A stretch of 64,000 nucleotides of DNA, taken from contig JBBQUM010000015.1 in assembly GCA_038212445.1 (NCBI GenBank), positions 62,001 to 126,000 of the forward strand, read 5' to 3'. A program made the position numbers and the translations under genes. Shown piece by piece: positions 17,332 to 26,546 of the stretch. Under the pieces are notes generated by a model, which searched no databases, was not told the origin of the DNA, and worked only from the letters and a program-made list of their open reading frames with translations. The DNA comes from TMP-7 sp038212445 (GTDB lineage: Bacteria > Acidobacteriota > Terriglobia > Bryobacterales > Bryobacteraceae). Position 1 is the first letter of the stretch; every line of letters starts with the position of its first letter.

Positions 17332-17719
17332 CTTTCCAATGATTCCTTGAGTTCTTGTAGCGCTATCCTGTTGTTAGCGACTGTGATGATATCGCATTCG
17401 CAATTTCGTCGCAAACTCTCTCGAAGGGGGGCGGAAATCGTCGTAATGCCTCTTATAATGAGCATTCGCGCAAACCACAGTACAGGGAGAACCCACCATG
17501 CTGGCCCAAAAGGGGGCCCGGGTGGGGTGGGGTTGCACCGTCGGAGTGCCAGCGGAAGGCCTATCAGGGTGCTGAATGTTTTTGTGGGGAGTTTTGTGGG
17601 GACACAGCGTTTAGAGGGCTTGAGCACCGTTACTCGGCCAACATACTCGAAGGCTTTAGCTTCAACGTCATGAGCGATGCTGCGCAGTCATGATGAACGT
17701 TGCGCATGTGCCTCGGGTT
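17332..17719. other. Right end of the putative element, no supported gene
   Basis: This stretch holds the TGTGGGGA pair (17583-17602). A short minus-strand frame (17328-17465 or longer) has a C-terminal stretch faintly like the start of a receiver domain, but it is too short to call. A GGGGCCCGGGTGGGGTGGGG tract lies around 17512-17531. Confidence 0.4.
17583..17602 (+). repeat. Paired TGTGGGGA boxes, right end
   Basis: TGTGGGGA occurs at 17583-17590 and 17595-17602, again 12 bp apart. With the spacer, the unit differs from the left pair only inside the spacer. Confidence 0.6.
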
Positions 17720-17760
17720 GATTTTAAGTCCGTTGCGTCTGCCGATTTCGCCACCCGGGC
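17720..17760. repeat. 41-bp direct repeat copy 2 (tRNA-Leu 5'-half fragment)
   Basis: This is an exact copy of 16210-16250. No T-arm or acceptor 3' strand accompanies it, so it cannot make a tRNA. It marks the far boundary of the putative element. Confidence 0.95.
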
Positions 17761-17870
17761 CGACTCTCAACTGCGTCAACTCGCTTCAGCAGCACGGCTG
17801 CCGTACTAACCGGCGGCCGTCACCACTGTGCCTTGCTCATTTTAGCGTTCAACGGTTCGCTTCGCTGATG

Positions 17871-19202
17871 TCAGCCGGAAACTGGCCGGTCGAGAATCTG
17901 TTCATTCTTCCGGTCCCAGTACATCTTCTTGCCTTCGCGGTAACTGCGCGTGGCCATGATGACAGCAACAGAATGCGCAAAGCCGGTCTCGATTGAGCCG
18001 TTGGGCGTCTTGCGGCTGCGCATGCATTCGAACCAGTTGTCGGTGTGATATTTGAGATCGTCATCCTGGTCGACGGGCGGAGGTTCTGTCTTGCCCGGGA
18101 TGGTTACCAGTTCGGGTTTCGCTTTGCCCGCTTTGGTGTCGAAGACGACGTTCGATCCCCAAGCACTTCGCGATTCGGCGATGTACCACCACTGCGGACT
18201 TCCCTCACCACCGGGCGAGTAGAGCGTTCCGTGCGTCCCTCGAATGATAGTGTGATCGCCGTACGAACTGCCGAACGTCGTGCTGTAACTGTACAGAACC
18301 TGCTTGGAGGCAAACGTCGACACGCACTGGAAGGTATCGGGATTTTCGCGGACGTCGTGCCAGGCAAAGATGCCTCCGTTCGAGACGGTGTCATCCGGTA
18401 TGAACGTATCCAAATAGAAATGGGCCAGTCCCGAACCATGGCTGTACCACTGGTCCGTGATGCCCCCAGAGAAGTCCTTGAAGATACGGAATTCGAAATA
18501 GACGCGCGGATCAAATGGCCGTTGAGGGCGGCCCAGCAGCCAGCGATTCCAATCGGTGTCCTGCTCGCGTATCGCCGCAATGTCGGGATTTCCTGGGACA
18601 TGCCAGCGTGGACCGTCAAAGTTCCAGCTCTGACTCACCGACACGACCTTACCCAACTTCCCACTGCGCACAAGCTCGCGGACCCGATGCTGATAGGGGT
18701 CGCTGAGCCACTGCGAACCCATCTGCACTACCTGCTTGCCTGACTTCACCGTGTCTCGAGCGAGCTTGGCGTCGTCGAGCGTATTCGCCATCGGCTTTTC
18801 GCAGTAGCAGTCTTTCCCGGCGCGGACCACTTCAGCCAGAATCCTTGCGTGCTGGTGATCGCCGGTCCCAATCATGACGGCGTCAAGTTCCTTGTCGGCC
18901 AACAATTCCTCGGAGTATTTGAAGGTCTTGGGGCGTGCTCCAAAGAGTTTTTGCGCGTCCGTCGCGGCGCGCTCGCGATTCACTGTCCAAAGATCGCAGA
19001 CGCTACGAAAGTCAAACTTGGGATCGGTCGCCGACGACTTCTTGAGCATCAGGCGGTGACCGCGTGCCCGGTGTCCGCAGCCGATGGCTCCAATCTGGAT
19101 CCGATCATTTGCGCCGAGGATGCGCTCATAGGATCTCGCGGTGAACGGCAGGGCCGCGGTAAGGCCGCCTGCAACCAGACTCCTACGAGTTACGCTATCC
19201 AT
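17871..19202 (-). CDS. Exported Gfo/Idh/MocA-family oxidoreductase (Tat signal)
   Basis: This protein has an NAD(P)-binding Rossmann domain (IQIGAIGCGHRARGH, residues 35-49) and the EKP motif (CYCEKPMANT) typical of Gfo/Idh sugar dehydrogenases. A C-terminal sheet domain follows. The N-terminus TRRSLVAGGLTAALPF is a Tat signal, as expected for a cofactor-binding exported enzyme. It is the last gene of the 11-gene operon and overlaps the MFS gene by 8 bp. The substrate should be a sugar or sugar acid of the same pathway. Because GH109 alpha-N-acetylgalactosaminidases belong to this fold and also carry Tat signals, an NAD-dependent glycosidase is an alternative; I cannot assign a CAZy family by eye. 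Confidence 0.9.
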   Translation of the reverse strand: MDSVTRRSLVAGGLTAALPFTARSYERILGANDRIQIGAIGCGHRARGHRLMLKKSSATDPKFDFRSVCDLWTVNRERAATDAQKLFGARPKTFKYSEELLADKELDAVMIGTGDHQHARILAEVVRAGKDCYCEKPMANTLDDAKLARDTVKSGKQVVQMGSQWLSDPYQHRVRELVRSGKLGKVVSVSQSWNFDGPRWHVPGNPDIAAIREQDTDWNRWLLGRPQRPFDPRVYFEFRIFKDFSGGITDQWYSHGSGLAHFYLDTFIPDDTVSNGGIFAWHDVRENPDTFQCVSTFASKQVLYSYSTTFGSSYGDHTIIRGTHGTLYSPGGEGSPQWWYIAESRSAWGSNVVFDTKAGKAKPELVTIPGKTEPPPVDQDDDLKYHTDNWFECMRSRKTPNGSIETGFAHSVAVIMATRSYREGKKMYWDRKNEQILDRPVSG

Positions 19203-20424
19203 TTGTCTGTACCTCCCGCCGGATCAGAAGTAGGATCGCCGCAGTAGCGAGCAAAGGCATCGTTCCTGCGACGACGAACGCCGGAACGTAGGAGAACCGG
19301 TCCACCAGAGCGCCGATGAGCAACGTGAACACCGTCGACACGGCGCCCGCACCCAACCCGCTCAATCCCGTAACGGAGCCCACGACTTCTGGCGGGAAGA
19401 GGTCTGAGGGAAGCGTCAGGCCCATCGTCGACCACGCGGCATAGCCGAATAGAGCGATGCAGATGAGAGTCAATGCCCAGAATGGGCTCTCCACCAAGGC
19501 GGCAGGAATCCCCGCCAGCATTGGGATGCAAGTGACGACACAGATCGCTTTCCGGGCTCTCATAACCGACATCCCGCGCTTGATCAAAGCGCCTGAGATA
19601 TATCCTCCCGCGAAATTGCCAGCGTCGGCGGCGACGAAGGGAATCCAGGCGAAGAGAGCGATCTTCTGCAGGCTGAAGCCACGCGTGTCGCTCAGGTACT
19701 GCGGCAGCCAGAAGACGTAGAACCACCACACCGGATCGGTGAGGGACCGGCCGATGACGATCGCCCAAGTCTCGCGTTTCCGCAGCATGGGCAACCACTG
19801 CCGGAAGGCTTGGGCTTTCGATACGCCGCTCGCGCTCAACTGGCCGCGGGCCGGCGCGGGATAGACAAGCAGCCACCAGATCAGCCAGCCAAAGCCCAGG
19901 ATTCCTGAGAACGCAAAGGCGGTGCGCCAGCCGAATTGCAGCGCGATCCAGGGAATCGACAGTGCGGCAACCGCGCCGCCGACACTTGACCCACTGTCAA
20001 AAATGGCGACGGCCATGCTCCTCTCCTGAGGCGGGAAACACTCGGCGACGGCTTTGCTCGCGCCTGGCCAATTGAAGCCTTCGCCAATGCCGAGCAGGAA
20101 GCGCAGAATCTGGAAGGTGGAAACGGAGTTGGCGAAACTGGTGGCCATGCTCACCAGCGACCACCAAACGACAGCGATGGAGAGGCCGAGACGCGTACCG
20201 ACAATGTCGAGGAACATTCCGCCGAGAAGCCATGTGAGGGCGTAGGACACCTGGAACGCCGCGAAGATCTGAGATAGCTCGCTGTGGCTGAGATGCAGGT
20301 CCTTCGAAATCATGGGCGCCAGGACGGAGAGAGTCTGGCGATTGAAGTAGTTCAGGACTGTCGAGCCGAACAGCGCCCAGACAATCCACCAGCGTTTGTG
20401 GAATACGGGGGTTGTCGCGGTCAT
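19195..20424 (-). CDS. MFS transporter, ACS/hexuronate-like
   Basis: This is a twelve-span major facilitator of about 409 residues. The first span (WWIVWALFGSTVLNYFNRQTL) and the GIGEGFNWPGASKAVAECFPP motif place it in the anion:cation symporter group (ExuT, GudP relatives), which import hexuronates and similar organic acids. ATG 20424 is chosen because it forms an ATGA overlap with the upstream hydrolase stop; a longer start at 20457 lies inside that gene. It presumably imports the monomer released in the periplasm. Substrate not proven. Confidence 0.9.
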   Translation of the reverse strand: MTATTPVFHKRWWIVWALFGSTVLNYFNRQTLSVLAPMISKDLHLSHSELSQIFAAFQVSYALTWLLGGMFLDIVGTRLGLSIAVVWWSLVSMATSFANSVSTFQILRFLLGIGEGFNWPGASKAVAECFPPQERSMAVAIFDSGSSVGGAVAALSIPWIALQFGWRTAFAFSGILGFGWLIWWLLVYPAPARGQLSASGVSKAQAFRQWLPMLRKRETWAIVIGRSLTDPVWWFYVFWLPQYLSDTRGFSLQKIALFAWIPFVAADAGNFAGGYISGALIKRGMSVMRARKAICVVTCIPMLAGIPAALVESPFWALTLICIALFGYAAWSTMGLTLPSDLFPPEVVGSVTGLSGLGAGAVSTVFTLLIGALVDRFSYVPAFVVAGTMPLLATAAILLLIRREVQTNG

Positions 20425-22526
20425 GCGCAGAACCCGGCGAGAGCGGCCATAGTCCAATCTGCTTTCTGTCTCAATTCGACATGTTCTTTCGCGCGGTACA
20501 TTTCGCGCATCCGCTCTATTGGATAAAGGCCGCCCTTGGCGTCGACTGCGCCGGCGATCACGACACGTCTCGGCGCCAACTGCGCGACGACGCCGGGCAG
20601 ATCCGTGTGGGCCAGTAGATTAGGGACAAAGTCAGCGAAGGTATGGGTATAGTCTTCGATGTCCAAAATACTCTGATACGACGTCAATCCGCCGGCTAGA
20701 TAGATACGTTGGAACTTCGGGTCTAACGCGGCGGCAAACAGAGCAGGGATGGTCATCTGTCCGAAAGCTGCGATTGCGATGCTCTGTGCGTTAAGCGCAC
20801 GCCCGGCCGCCAGGATGTCAGTGACCCGCTGGCCCAGGAGAGGCTTGCCGAGAATCAATGACGACCATGCATAATCCTCTTCCGATGCATGGGCGCGAGC
20901 ATATCCTGGAGCGCCTGAGCTGAACTCAGGCGACAGGTCTCCGATTCCTCGAACATCCGGCGCGCAAACGGTAATCCCCGCCGCCGCCAGTTGCTGACAC
21001 AGGCCATCCTCGCCCCATGCCGCGTTACGGCCGGATGAATGGAGTAGCAGGAGTGCGGGTTTTGCAGGATCGGACTGCTTTGGCCGAAAGATCCACGCCG
21101 GAAGGTGCACATCGCTGCTCACAGGGATGTCCACGGCCTCGACTGTGATGCCATCTCTCGACGGGACGGCCTTGAGGACGGTCGCGCGTACCGGCGAGAG
21201 TTGCTCGACACCGAGGAGCTTTGAAAGTTGCACCGGCTTCGGAGTCAGCGAGTCAGCCGATCTTCGCGCGACGCTCACCGATGTCTCTCCGCCGAATGAT
21301 CTGACGATGTTTCCTGACTCCGATACCCAGAGCGAAGTATCCGGCTCAGGCGTCACTGGAGGTTCCTCACGTACCGGTTCATCGACGCGCTTCAGATGCC
21401 GCTCAAACCAGTTATACATGCGGAGCCGGCTGTCGTAGGACAAGCCATGCGGCAAGGGAGTGTCCGTCCAACTCAAATGCTGCTGTGCTCCCAGCAGTGA
21501 GTACGTGCGCGCTAACTTTTGATACTCCTCCCAGCCGTTCGATACGTAGTTAGCCGAGTAAGTGCCGAAGCTGTCTTTGTCGGAGATGGAGATGAGCATG
21601 GGTTTAGGCGCGAAGGGGTAAAGGAGATCCCAGCGGTCGAACCCAAGTGGTCCAGCGCCGATAAAATTTTGTTCGGCGTCGTCTGTCGAACCCGGCGGCA
21701 GGAAGTTTCTGCAGGCCAGATTCTCGGTGTTGCCGCTAAAGACCGCGGCGGCCTTCAAGCGATCATCCACTGCGCTCAGCAGCATGGTGAGCGTGGCGCC
21801 GCCCGACTGTCCGGTAGATGCGAGCTTTGACGAATCCACCAGGGGATGCGACGCGAGATAGTCGAGACTACGCACTGCGTCCCATAACTGGAACTGAGTA
21901 CAGGTGGAGCCTGACAGCAGCATGAGCTTGCCCGGCCGGGTGTGTTCTTCGTCGGCTCCCTCAGCGAGGCGCGTTCGCGTGCCCGATCCGTCGGGATAGT
22001 AAACGCGCTCGCCCTGTCCCATCGGATCGAAGGCCAAAACGAGATAGCCCAAGCGCGCGAGTCCCTGACAGGCGCGTTGGTACGAAGGGTAGGCTTTGCC
22101 GTTGCCGGAATGGCCAAGCTGAAACAGCACTCCGGGAAATGGCCCGGGGCCGGTGGTTGGTACGTATAGATTCGCGGAGATGTATAGCTTCGGCCGACTT
22201 TCGTAGATGACTCGCTCCAGCCGGTAGCCGGATCGGGAGAGTGCGCCAATCACCTGCGGATTGAGTTCAGTCCGTTCCGGCAATCCGCCGATCAGTTCGA
22301 CCAGTGTTCGTCTCACCCATGCCTGGCGCTCGCGAGCGGCTAACGGAGAGGTAATCCTGGCGAGTGCTGCCTCTCGCTTCTTGTATGCCGAGGATGCGAG
22401 TCCACGTAAATAGTCGGGAAGGCATCGCGCGTAGTTTCGGTACTGGACTCCGGGAAACGGCGCTTGGGCCAGCAGCGGAGCGCTGAGTGATCCACACAAG
22501 AATGCGCGTCTGGTTGATGAAAGCAT
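20421..22526 (-). CDS. Exported double alpha/beta hydrolase (acetyl-xylan-esterase-like)
   Basis: The 701-residue protein carries a short signal (RRAFLCGSLSAPLLAQA) and two hydrolase domains. The first has the nucleophile elbow GQSGGA, an aspartate region (LISISDKDSFGTY) and a catalytic-type histidine (PLPHGLSYDSR), as in the AXE1/DUF-type esterases that deacetylate glycans. In the second (about 460-700; IFRPKQSDPAKPALLLLHSSG) the elbow reads AAFGQMT, without serine, so it is probably non-catalytic. It is translationally coupled to the MFS gene downstream, with a 4-bp gap from the EamA gene upstream. The role is likely removal of acyl groups from the imported glycan; inference. Confidence 0.85.
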   Translation of the reverse strand: MLSSTRRAFLCGSLSAPLLAQAPFPGVQYRNYARCLPDYLRGLASSAYKKREAALARITSPLAARERQAWVRRTLVELIGGLPERTELNPQVIGALSRSGYRLERVIYESRPKLYISANLYVPTTGPGPFPGVLFQLGHSGNGKAYPSYQRACQGLARLGYLVLAFDPMGQGERVYYPDGSGTRTRLAEGADEEHTRPGKLMLLSGSTCTQFQLWDAVRSLDYLASHPLVDSSKLASTGQSGGATLTMLLSAVDDRLKAAAVFSGNTENLACRNFLPPGSTDDAEQNFIGAGPLGFDRWDLLYPFAPKPMLISISDKDSFGTYSANYVSNGWEEYQKLARTYSLLGAQQHLSWTDTPLPHGLSYDSRLRMYNWFERHLKRVDEPVREEPPVTPEPDTSLWVSESGNIVRSFGGETSVSVARRSADSLTPKPVQLSKLLGVEQLSPVRATVLKAVPSRDGITVEAVDIPVSSDVHLPAWIFRPKQSDPAKPALLLLHSSGRNAAWGEDGLCQQLAAAGITVCAPDVRGIGDLSPEFSSGAPGYARAHASEEDYAWSSLILGKPLLGQRVTDILAAGRALNAQSIAIAAFGQMTIPALFAAALDPKFQRIYLAGGLTSYQSILDIEDYTHTFADFVPNLLAHTDLPGVVAQLAPRRVVIAGAVDAKGGLYPIERMREMYRAKEHVELRQKADWTMAALAGFCA

Positions 22527-22530
22527 ACAG

Positions 22531-23385
22531 TCACTCCGCCATCAGGTACATCGCGCCGACAGCGAGCACCATGCCCGAAACCAGTACTCCATTTGGCACC
22601 ACATGGTAAAGCAACAGAGACAAGATGATTGTCAGTACTGGAGCGAGGGAGGTCATAGGCACAACGATGATGGCCTTGCCGTAGCGTACCGCGTAAACGA
22701 GACACAACGCGCCAATCGAGTTCAGTACTTGGATGCCCGCGGCGAGATACGGTCCGCGCCAACCCCACTCCACCGGCTTTGAGAAGTCAGTCATGAATAT
22801 GGCCGCTGGAATGAGCAAGAGGCCGGTTAGGGCCATATAGAAGAAGATACTCTCAGCCTGCATCGTGCCATTCGCGAACTTCATGAAGTACGCCTGCAAG
22901 CCCCATGCGGCGAACACGAATAACGCCATTGGCAGCCAGACGGATGCGGACGCGCCTGCGGTTGACGGAGGCTGCCACGACAGCAGCGCGAGCGCCGGCA
23001 GAGAGAGAACAATGCCAAACCATGCTCGCCGCGACGCTCGTTCCCGCAACAACGCGAGCGAAAGGACCACGGTTAGAACCGGATATAGCGACACGATCGG
23101 AAACACGAGATAAGCAGGACCGTGCCGGAGCGCTTCGAATAATATGAGCTGACCGCCTGCCCCCGTAAACCCGACTATCGAGCCCAGCAGAATGGAGCGG
23201 CGATCCGTCTCGAGTTTCCAGCCGGCGGATCGAAGAGCGACAATCGCGCAAGGGATCATGGTGAGCGCCCATACCGCATAGCCGAGCGTTGCTGGGAAAC
23301 CAGCCTTCTCCGGCAGTTCGATGAACGCACCCCAGACGCCGAAGAAGAGCGTGGTTGCGACTGCGTAGAGCAGCCAGGGTCTCAC
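22531..23385 (-). CDS. EamA/DMT-family transporter
   Basis: This is a 284-residue inner-membrane protein with ten hydrophobic segments in two EamA halves (for example LLYAVATTLFFGVWGAF at the start and LYPVLTVVLSLALLRERASR closing the first half). The 'LRERAS' style motif after the fourth or fifth helix is typical of drug/metabolite transporters; sugar-transporting relatives (RhaT-like, GRP) have the same layout. It overlaps the TPR gene by 4 bp. With the MFS carrier it gives the operon two inner-membrane carriers, perhaps for different products or for export of an excess intermediate. Confidence 0.88.
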   Translation of the reverse strand: MRPWLLYAVATTLFFGVWGAFIELPEKAGFPATLGYAVWALTMIPCAIVALRSAGWKLETDRRSILLGSIVGFTGAGGQLILFEALRHGPAYLVFPIVSLYPVLTVVLSLALLRERASRRAWFGIVLSLPALALLSWQPPSTAGASASVWLPMALFVFAAWGLQAYFMKFANGTMQAESIFFYMALTGLLLIPAAIFMTDFSKPVEWGWRGPYLAAGIQVLNSIGALCLVYAVRYGKAIIVVPMTSLAPVLTIILSLLLYHVVPNGVLVSGMVLAVGAMYLMAE

Positions 23386-26300
23386 TGCGCGGGTACTCCG
23401 TCGGTGGCCATCAAGGCCCGTCGCGCAAAATAGTGCGAAAGGCGTTGGTCGGGCAGGCGCAGCGCCGCGGCGAAACTCTGAGCCGCTTCGTCATTCCGCC
23501 CGAGCATGCGCAACAGCATGCCTCTTTGGTACGCCGCGCCTCTACCGGTGTCGCTCGTCCGACGCGCCAGTTGTGCCTCGGCCCGGGAACGCCAGGAACT
23601 GTCGCCCAAACTGCGAGATGAAAGCAAGGAGAAGACGTCACCCTTGCCCGCAGCTTTTAGCCAATACGCCTGGGCTGCGGCGTGATCGCCATGCTTCTCT
23701 TTTACTAAACCCGCGTAGTACTCAAAGCGCGGACTCGCAAGAAATGAGTCGAGACCGTCCTTAGTAAAATCGAGTCCCGGAACCGGTTTCTCCAAAGCGG
23801 CGAGGATAGCGTCGGTGGGCGTCGCGAGCGCTTCAAGCAGCCGTATTTCGAGATAGACCTGGCGTACGTTGGTTCCGCCTTCCTCGCGCTCGAAATACCG
23901 GTTCGCGAATAGTGCCTTCGCCTTTTCAAATTGACCGGATTCGGCAAGACTGAGTGCCAGGTCGAATACGAGTGAAGTTGGCATGGCCTTCTGGTCGGGG
24001 TATTTGGAAAGCGCTTCGACTCTCTCTTGCGGGGGGCGCTTCAGTAACGCCTGTGCCTGGCTGATACCGGTGTACAGTTCGACATTCGATGGATCTACTG
24101 AAAGTCCTTGGTGAAACGCCTCCAAGGCCCCGCTGTCATCATGCTTGACGACGAGCAGTGTTCGGCCGAGATTGCGATGCAGCACGGGGATCTTCGGGTT
24201 CAGTGCGCGAGCGGTATTCCACTCGGCGATGGCGCGGTCCGCCTGACCTCCTGACATATATAGGGAGCCCAGCAGAAAGTGCGCGTTGGCATCGTTGGGA
24301 CGCGCGCTGACGGCCGCGGTCAAAACCGTGAAGTCCTCGACACGATGCGGAAATACATAGCGTGTAGGCATGGCGGCGGCGCTCGCGTAGTCGGCGCCGG
24401 GTGACTCGTGAAGTTGCTGGCGGCAGTACGCGCGATAGTAGGCAGCGAGAGCGTAGTGCTGGGGACGCGAAGTGCCCGGTTCCTGTTCATCCTCACCTAC
24501 CGCTGGATACTCACGAGACAGAACGTCGAGAGCATCGCGATACAGGCCGAGGTTTAGATAGTCGACGGCGATCTCGAGGACGCGCTCGGGGTCGGCCGAG
24601 AGATGATTCCATAGCCCGGTATCCGGCCGGTTCAGCTTTACGGATTCGAGGCGCAGGAGGGAGTTAGTAGGATCGGTCGCCAGGGAGTGATCCAGCAGTC
24701 GGCGAGCCTCATCGGCGCGGCCCAACGTCCGCAGGAGCGCGATCTTCAAACCCTGGGCTCGCACCATGCCCGGTTGCTCATTGAGAGCGGCGTTTACAAA
24801 TTCGAGTGCGGCTGCATAGTCACCCTTTTTGCCGGCGATCTTTGCCAGTTGCAAGCGAGCTTGTGGACGGAAGTAGGGCTGTCTTTGCGCTCCTTCCCAG
24901 TTAGCGCGAGCTTTCTCAATATCGCCAAGACTCCAATAGGCAAGACCGAGATGATAGAAGACTTCGGCATCGCTGCTGCTGCGCCGTTGCGCGCGGAGAA
25001 GGTGCTCAACCGCCTGGGGGTAGTTCTTCAGAGCAACCGCAAGCCGGCCCGCGGCTTTGTTCAGCTCAAAATTATCTGCGTCGCCGCGAAGGGCATTTGC
25101 GTAGGTCGCTGCAGCTTCAAGTAACGCGCCGTTCACTTCCTGATCCGAACCCCGTTCGAGCGCGTCCTTACTACGGTCGACAGCGGACTGCGAACCGGGT
25201 TTGATCTCCTCAGTTGGCGTCCAGTCATAGGTCTCCTCTGTGTGGGCGAGGAGCACCTTGTTGCTCTGAAGCACTTCAACGGTTGCCTTGACGCCGGCCG
25301 GAGCGGCGGCCTCGATGGTGAACATCTGACGCGGGGTAAGGTCGGCATTGCGCTCGGCGAGTATGTGAGTGCCTGCACGCAAACGAACCGTCGCAGCTTT
25401 GAGGTCGCGATTGACGTTCAGGCGGGCAGACAATCGACCCTCTTCGCGCGACAGATACACTGCGGCGTCGCGATTGGCGCGGCTGATGCCGCCGATGGCG
25501 CGCACGGGAATCCAGTATTCACTGAAATGCAGCGCCGCCTGGGGCGGAAGAAACGCGTAGGTCTCCTGATTGCGGAACAGACCCGCCTGCACCTCAACAT
25601 ATCCGCTGTTGTTGTCGGACAGGGCGCGCCGCCAGTCCAGGCCGTCGGCGTCAACGCCCCATGACCAGATTTTCTTCGCCGGAAGATCTGCGTAGTCGGC
25701 ATAGTGCGCGATTCCTGTCTTGTTATGCGGATGCCAGACGCCCATAAACGGCTCACGGCTCCCGTGCACAAACATCGAGACGGGACCGTCGGTCTGGTTG
25801 CGCACTACCGACAGATCTTTGCCAGTGTGATCAATGGGCCAGGAGTCGACGTAAGTAAAGCCATGTGATGCCGCGAATCGCATTGGATAGTAGATCCGCG
25901 AGTCATCGGTGACTTCGATGCCGGCGTTGTTCCAGTAGTAATAACGGCGCCGAAGGTCACTGCGGTTGTAGAGTGTTACATGCTGCTCGAGCACGGTTGA
26001 ACCAGGCCGCAAGACCAGTTCGACCAGCCACTGCATGCCATACGGCCGGTCGATATTCGATACGAACACCGACGCGCTGCCATCGGGGTTGGCACGCATC
26101 GCAAAATCGACGGGAGACATCGACATCCAGTTATGGGATACCGGGAAGTTGAATTCGATGCCGAATGCCGCCCACGCGCCGCGATAGCCAATCAACTGCT
26201 TTTTGATTGATGGATTCGCATAGAACATCTCAGTGCCACTCAGCTTGTCGGTACAGCTGTACAGATGTCCGCCGATATCCGGCAGCACTGAGCATCTCAG

Positions 26301-26546
26301 ATATTCGTTTTCGAGATACAGCGCCCGTAACTGCTTGTCGACGCGCTTACCGGTAAGCGACGTGCGTAGTGTGTACGGGTAGTTGTACTTGCCGGGAGGT
26401 GCGAACGAATCGAAGGGTGGGTTGACGTCGGGCAGTCCTTCCTCGTGTACCGGGAGAGCGAGCGTGCCCTGCCACACCTTCACATCCGCGGCTAAGAGCG
26501 CCACTCCGGTGCTTGCAACGAGAACCGCCAAGCAAAAAGAACGCAT
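23382..26546 (-). CDS. Exported DUF5107 (mutarotase-like) and TPR-repeat protein
   Basis: This 1,054-residue product has a Sec-type signal (FCLAVLVASTGVALLAADV). Residues about 30-370 form a DUF5107 domain, related in fold to galactose mutarotase and carbohydrate-active beta-sandwiches (LPDIGGHLYSCTDKLSGTEM, YYYWNNAGIEV). From about 440 on, at least eight TPR units follow (AEVFYHLGLAYWSLGDIEKA, ANAHFLLGSLYMSGGQADRA). DUF5107-TPR proteins recur in glycan loci, and I infer sugar binding or processing on the periplasmic side. No catalytic residues can be named. It is tightly coupled to both neighbours (0-bp gap upstream, 4-bp overlap downstream). Confidence 0.85.
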   Translation of the reverse strand: MRSFCLAVLVASTGVALLAADVKVWQGTLALPVHEEGLPDVNPPFDSFAPPGKYNYPYTLRTSLTGKRVDKQLRALYLENEYLRCSVLPDIGGHLYSCTDKLSGTEMFYANPSIKKQLIGYRGAWAAFGIEFNFPVSHNWMSMSPVDFAMRANPDGSASVFVSNIDRPYGMQWLVELVLRPGSTVLEQHVTLYNRSDLRRRYYYWNNAGIEVTDDSRIYYPMRFAASHGFTYVDSWPIDHTGKDLSVVRNQTDGPVSMFVHGSREPFMGVWHPHNKTGIAHYADYADLPAKKIWSWGVDADGLDWRRALSDNNSGYVEVQAGLFRNQETYAFLPPQAALHFSEYWIPVRAIGGISRANRDAAVYLSREEGRLSARLNVNRDLKAATVRLRAGTHILAERNADLTPRQMFTIEAAAPAGVKATVEVLQSNKVLLAHTEETYDWTPTEEIKPGSQSAVDRSKDALERGSDQEVNGALLEAAATYANALRGDADNFELNKAAGRLAVALKNYPQAVEHLLRAQRRSSSDAEVFYHLGLAYWSLGDIEKARANWEGAQRQPYFRPQARLQLAKIAGKKGDYAAALEFVNAALNEQPGMVRAQGLKIALLRTLGRADEARRLLDHSLATDPTNSLLRLESVKLNRPDTGLWNHLSADPERVLEIAVDYLNLGLYRDALDVLSREYPAVGEDEQEPGTSRPQHYALAAYYRAYCRQQLHESPGADYASAAAMPTRYVFPHRVEDFTVLTAAVSARPNDANAHFLLGSLYMSGGQADRAIAEWNTARALNPKIPVLHRNLGRTLLVVKHDDSGALEAFHQGLSVDPSNVELYTGISQAQALLKRPPQERVEALSKYPDQKAMPTSLVFDLALSLAESGQFEKAKALFANRYFEREEGGTNVRQVYLEIRLLEALATPTDAILAALEKPVPGLDFTKDGLDSFLASPRFEYYAGLVKEKHGDHAAAQAYWLKAAGKGDVFSLLSSRSLGDSSWRSRAEAQLARRTSDTGRGAAYQRGMLLRMLGRNDEAAQSFAAALRLPDQRLSHYFARRALMATDGVPAQ

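Larger units (their letters stand above)
16210..17760. mobile_element. Putative minimal tRNA-Leu-integrated element, integrase absent
   Basis: This 1.55-kb interval is bounded by a 41-bp exact direct repeat of the tRNA-Leu 5' half. Inside both ends lie paired TGTGGGGA boxes with identical 12-bp spacing, like arm-type recombinase sites. The cargo is two small minus-strand orphan genes. No recombinase, replication or transfer gene is visible, so the element is either a remnant or mobilised in trans. The arrangement is unusual because the intact tRNA keeps its native 3' half and the element lies on its 5' side. Confidence 0.6.

Noticed and set aside
17328..17627. 99-residue minus-strand frame upstream of the lipoprotein gene
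   Set aside because: It crosses the TGTGGGGA boxes and a G-rich tract. Only the last ~45 residues look protein-like (faintly receiver-like), too short to call, although its stop overlaps the lipoprotein ATG.
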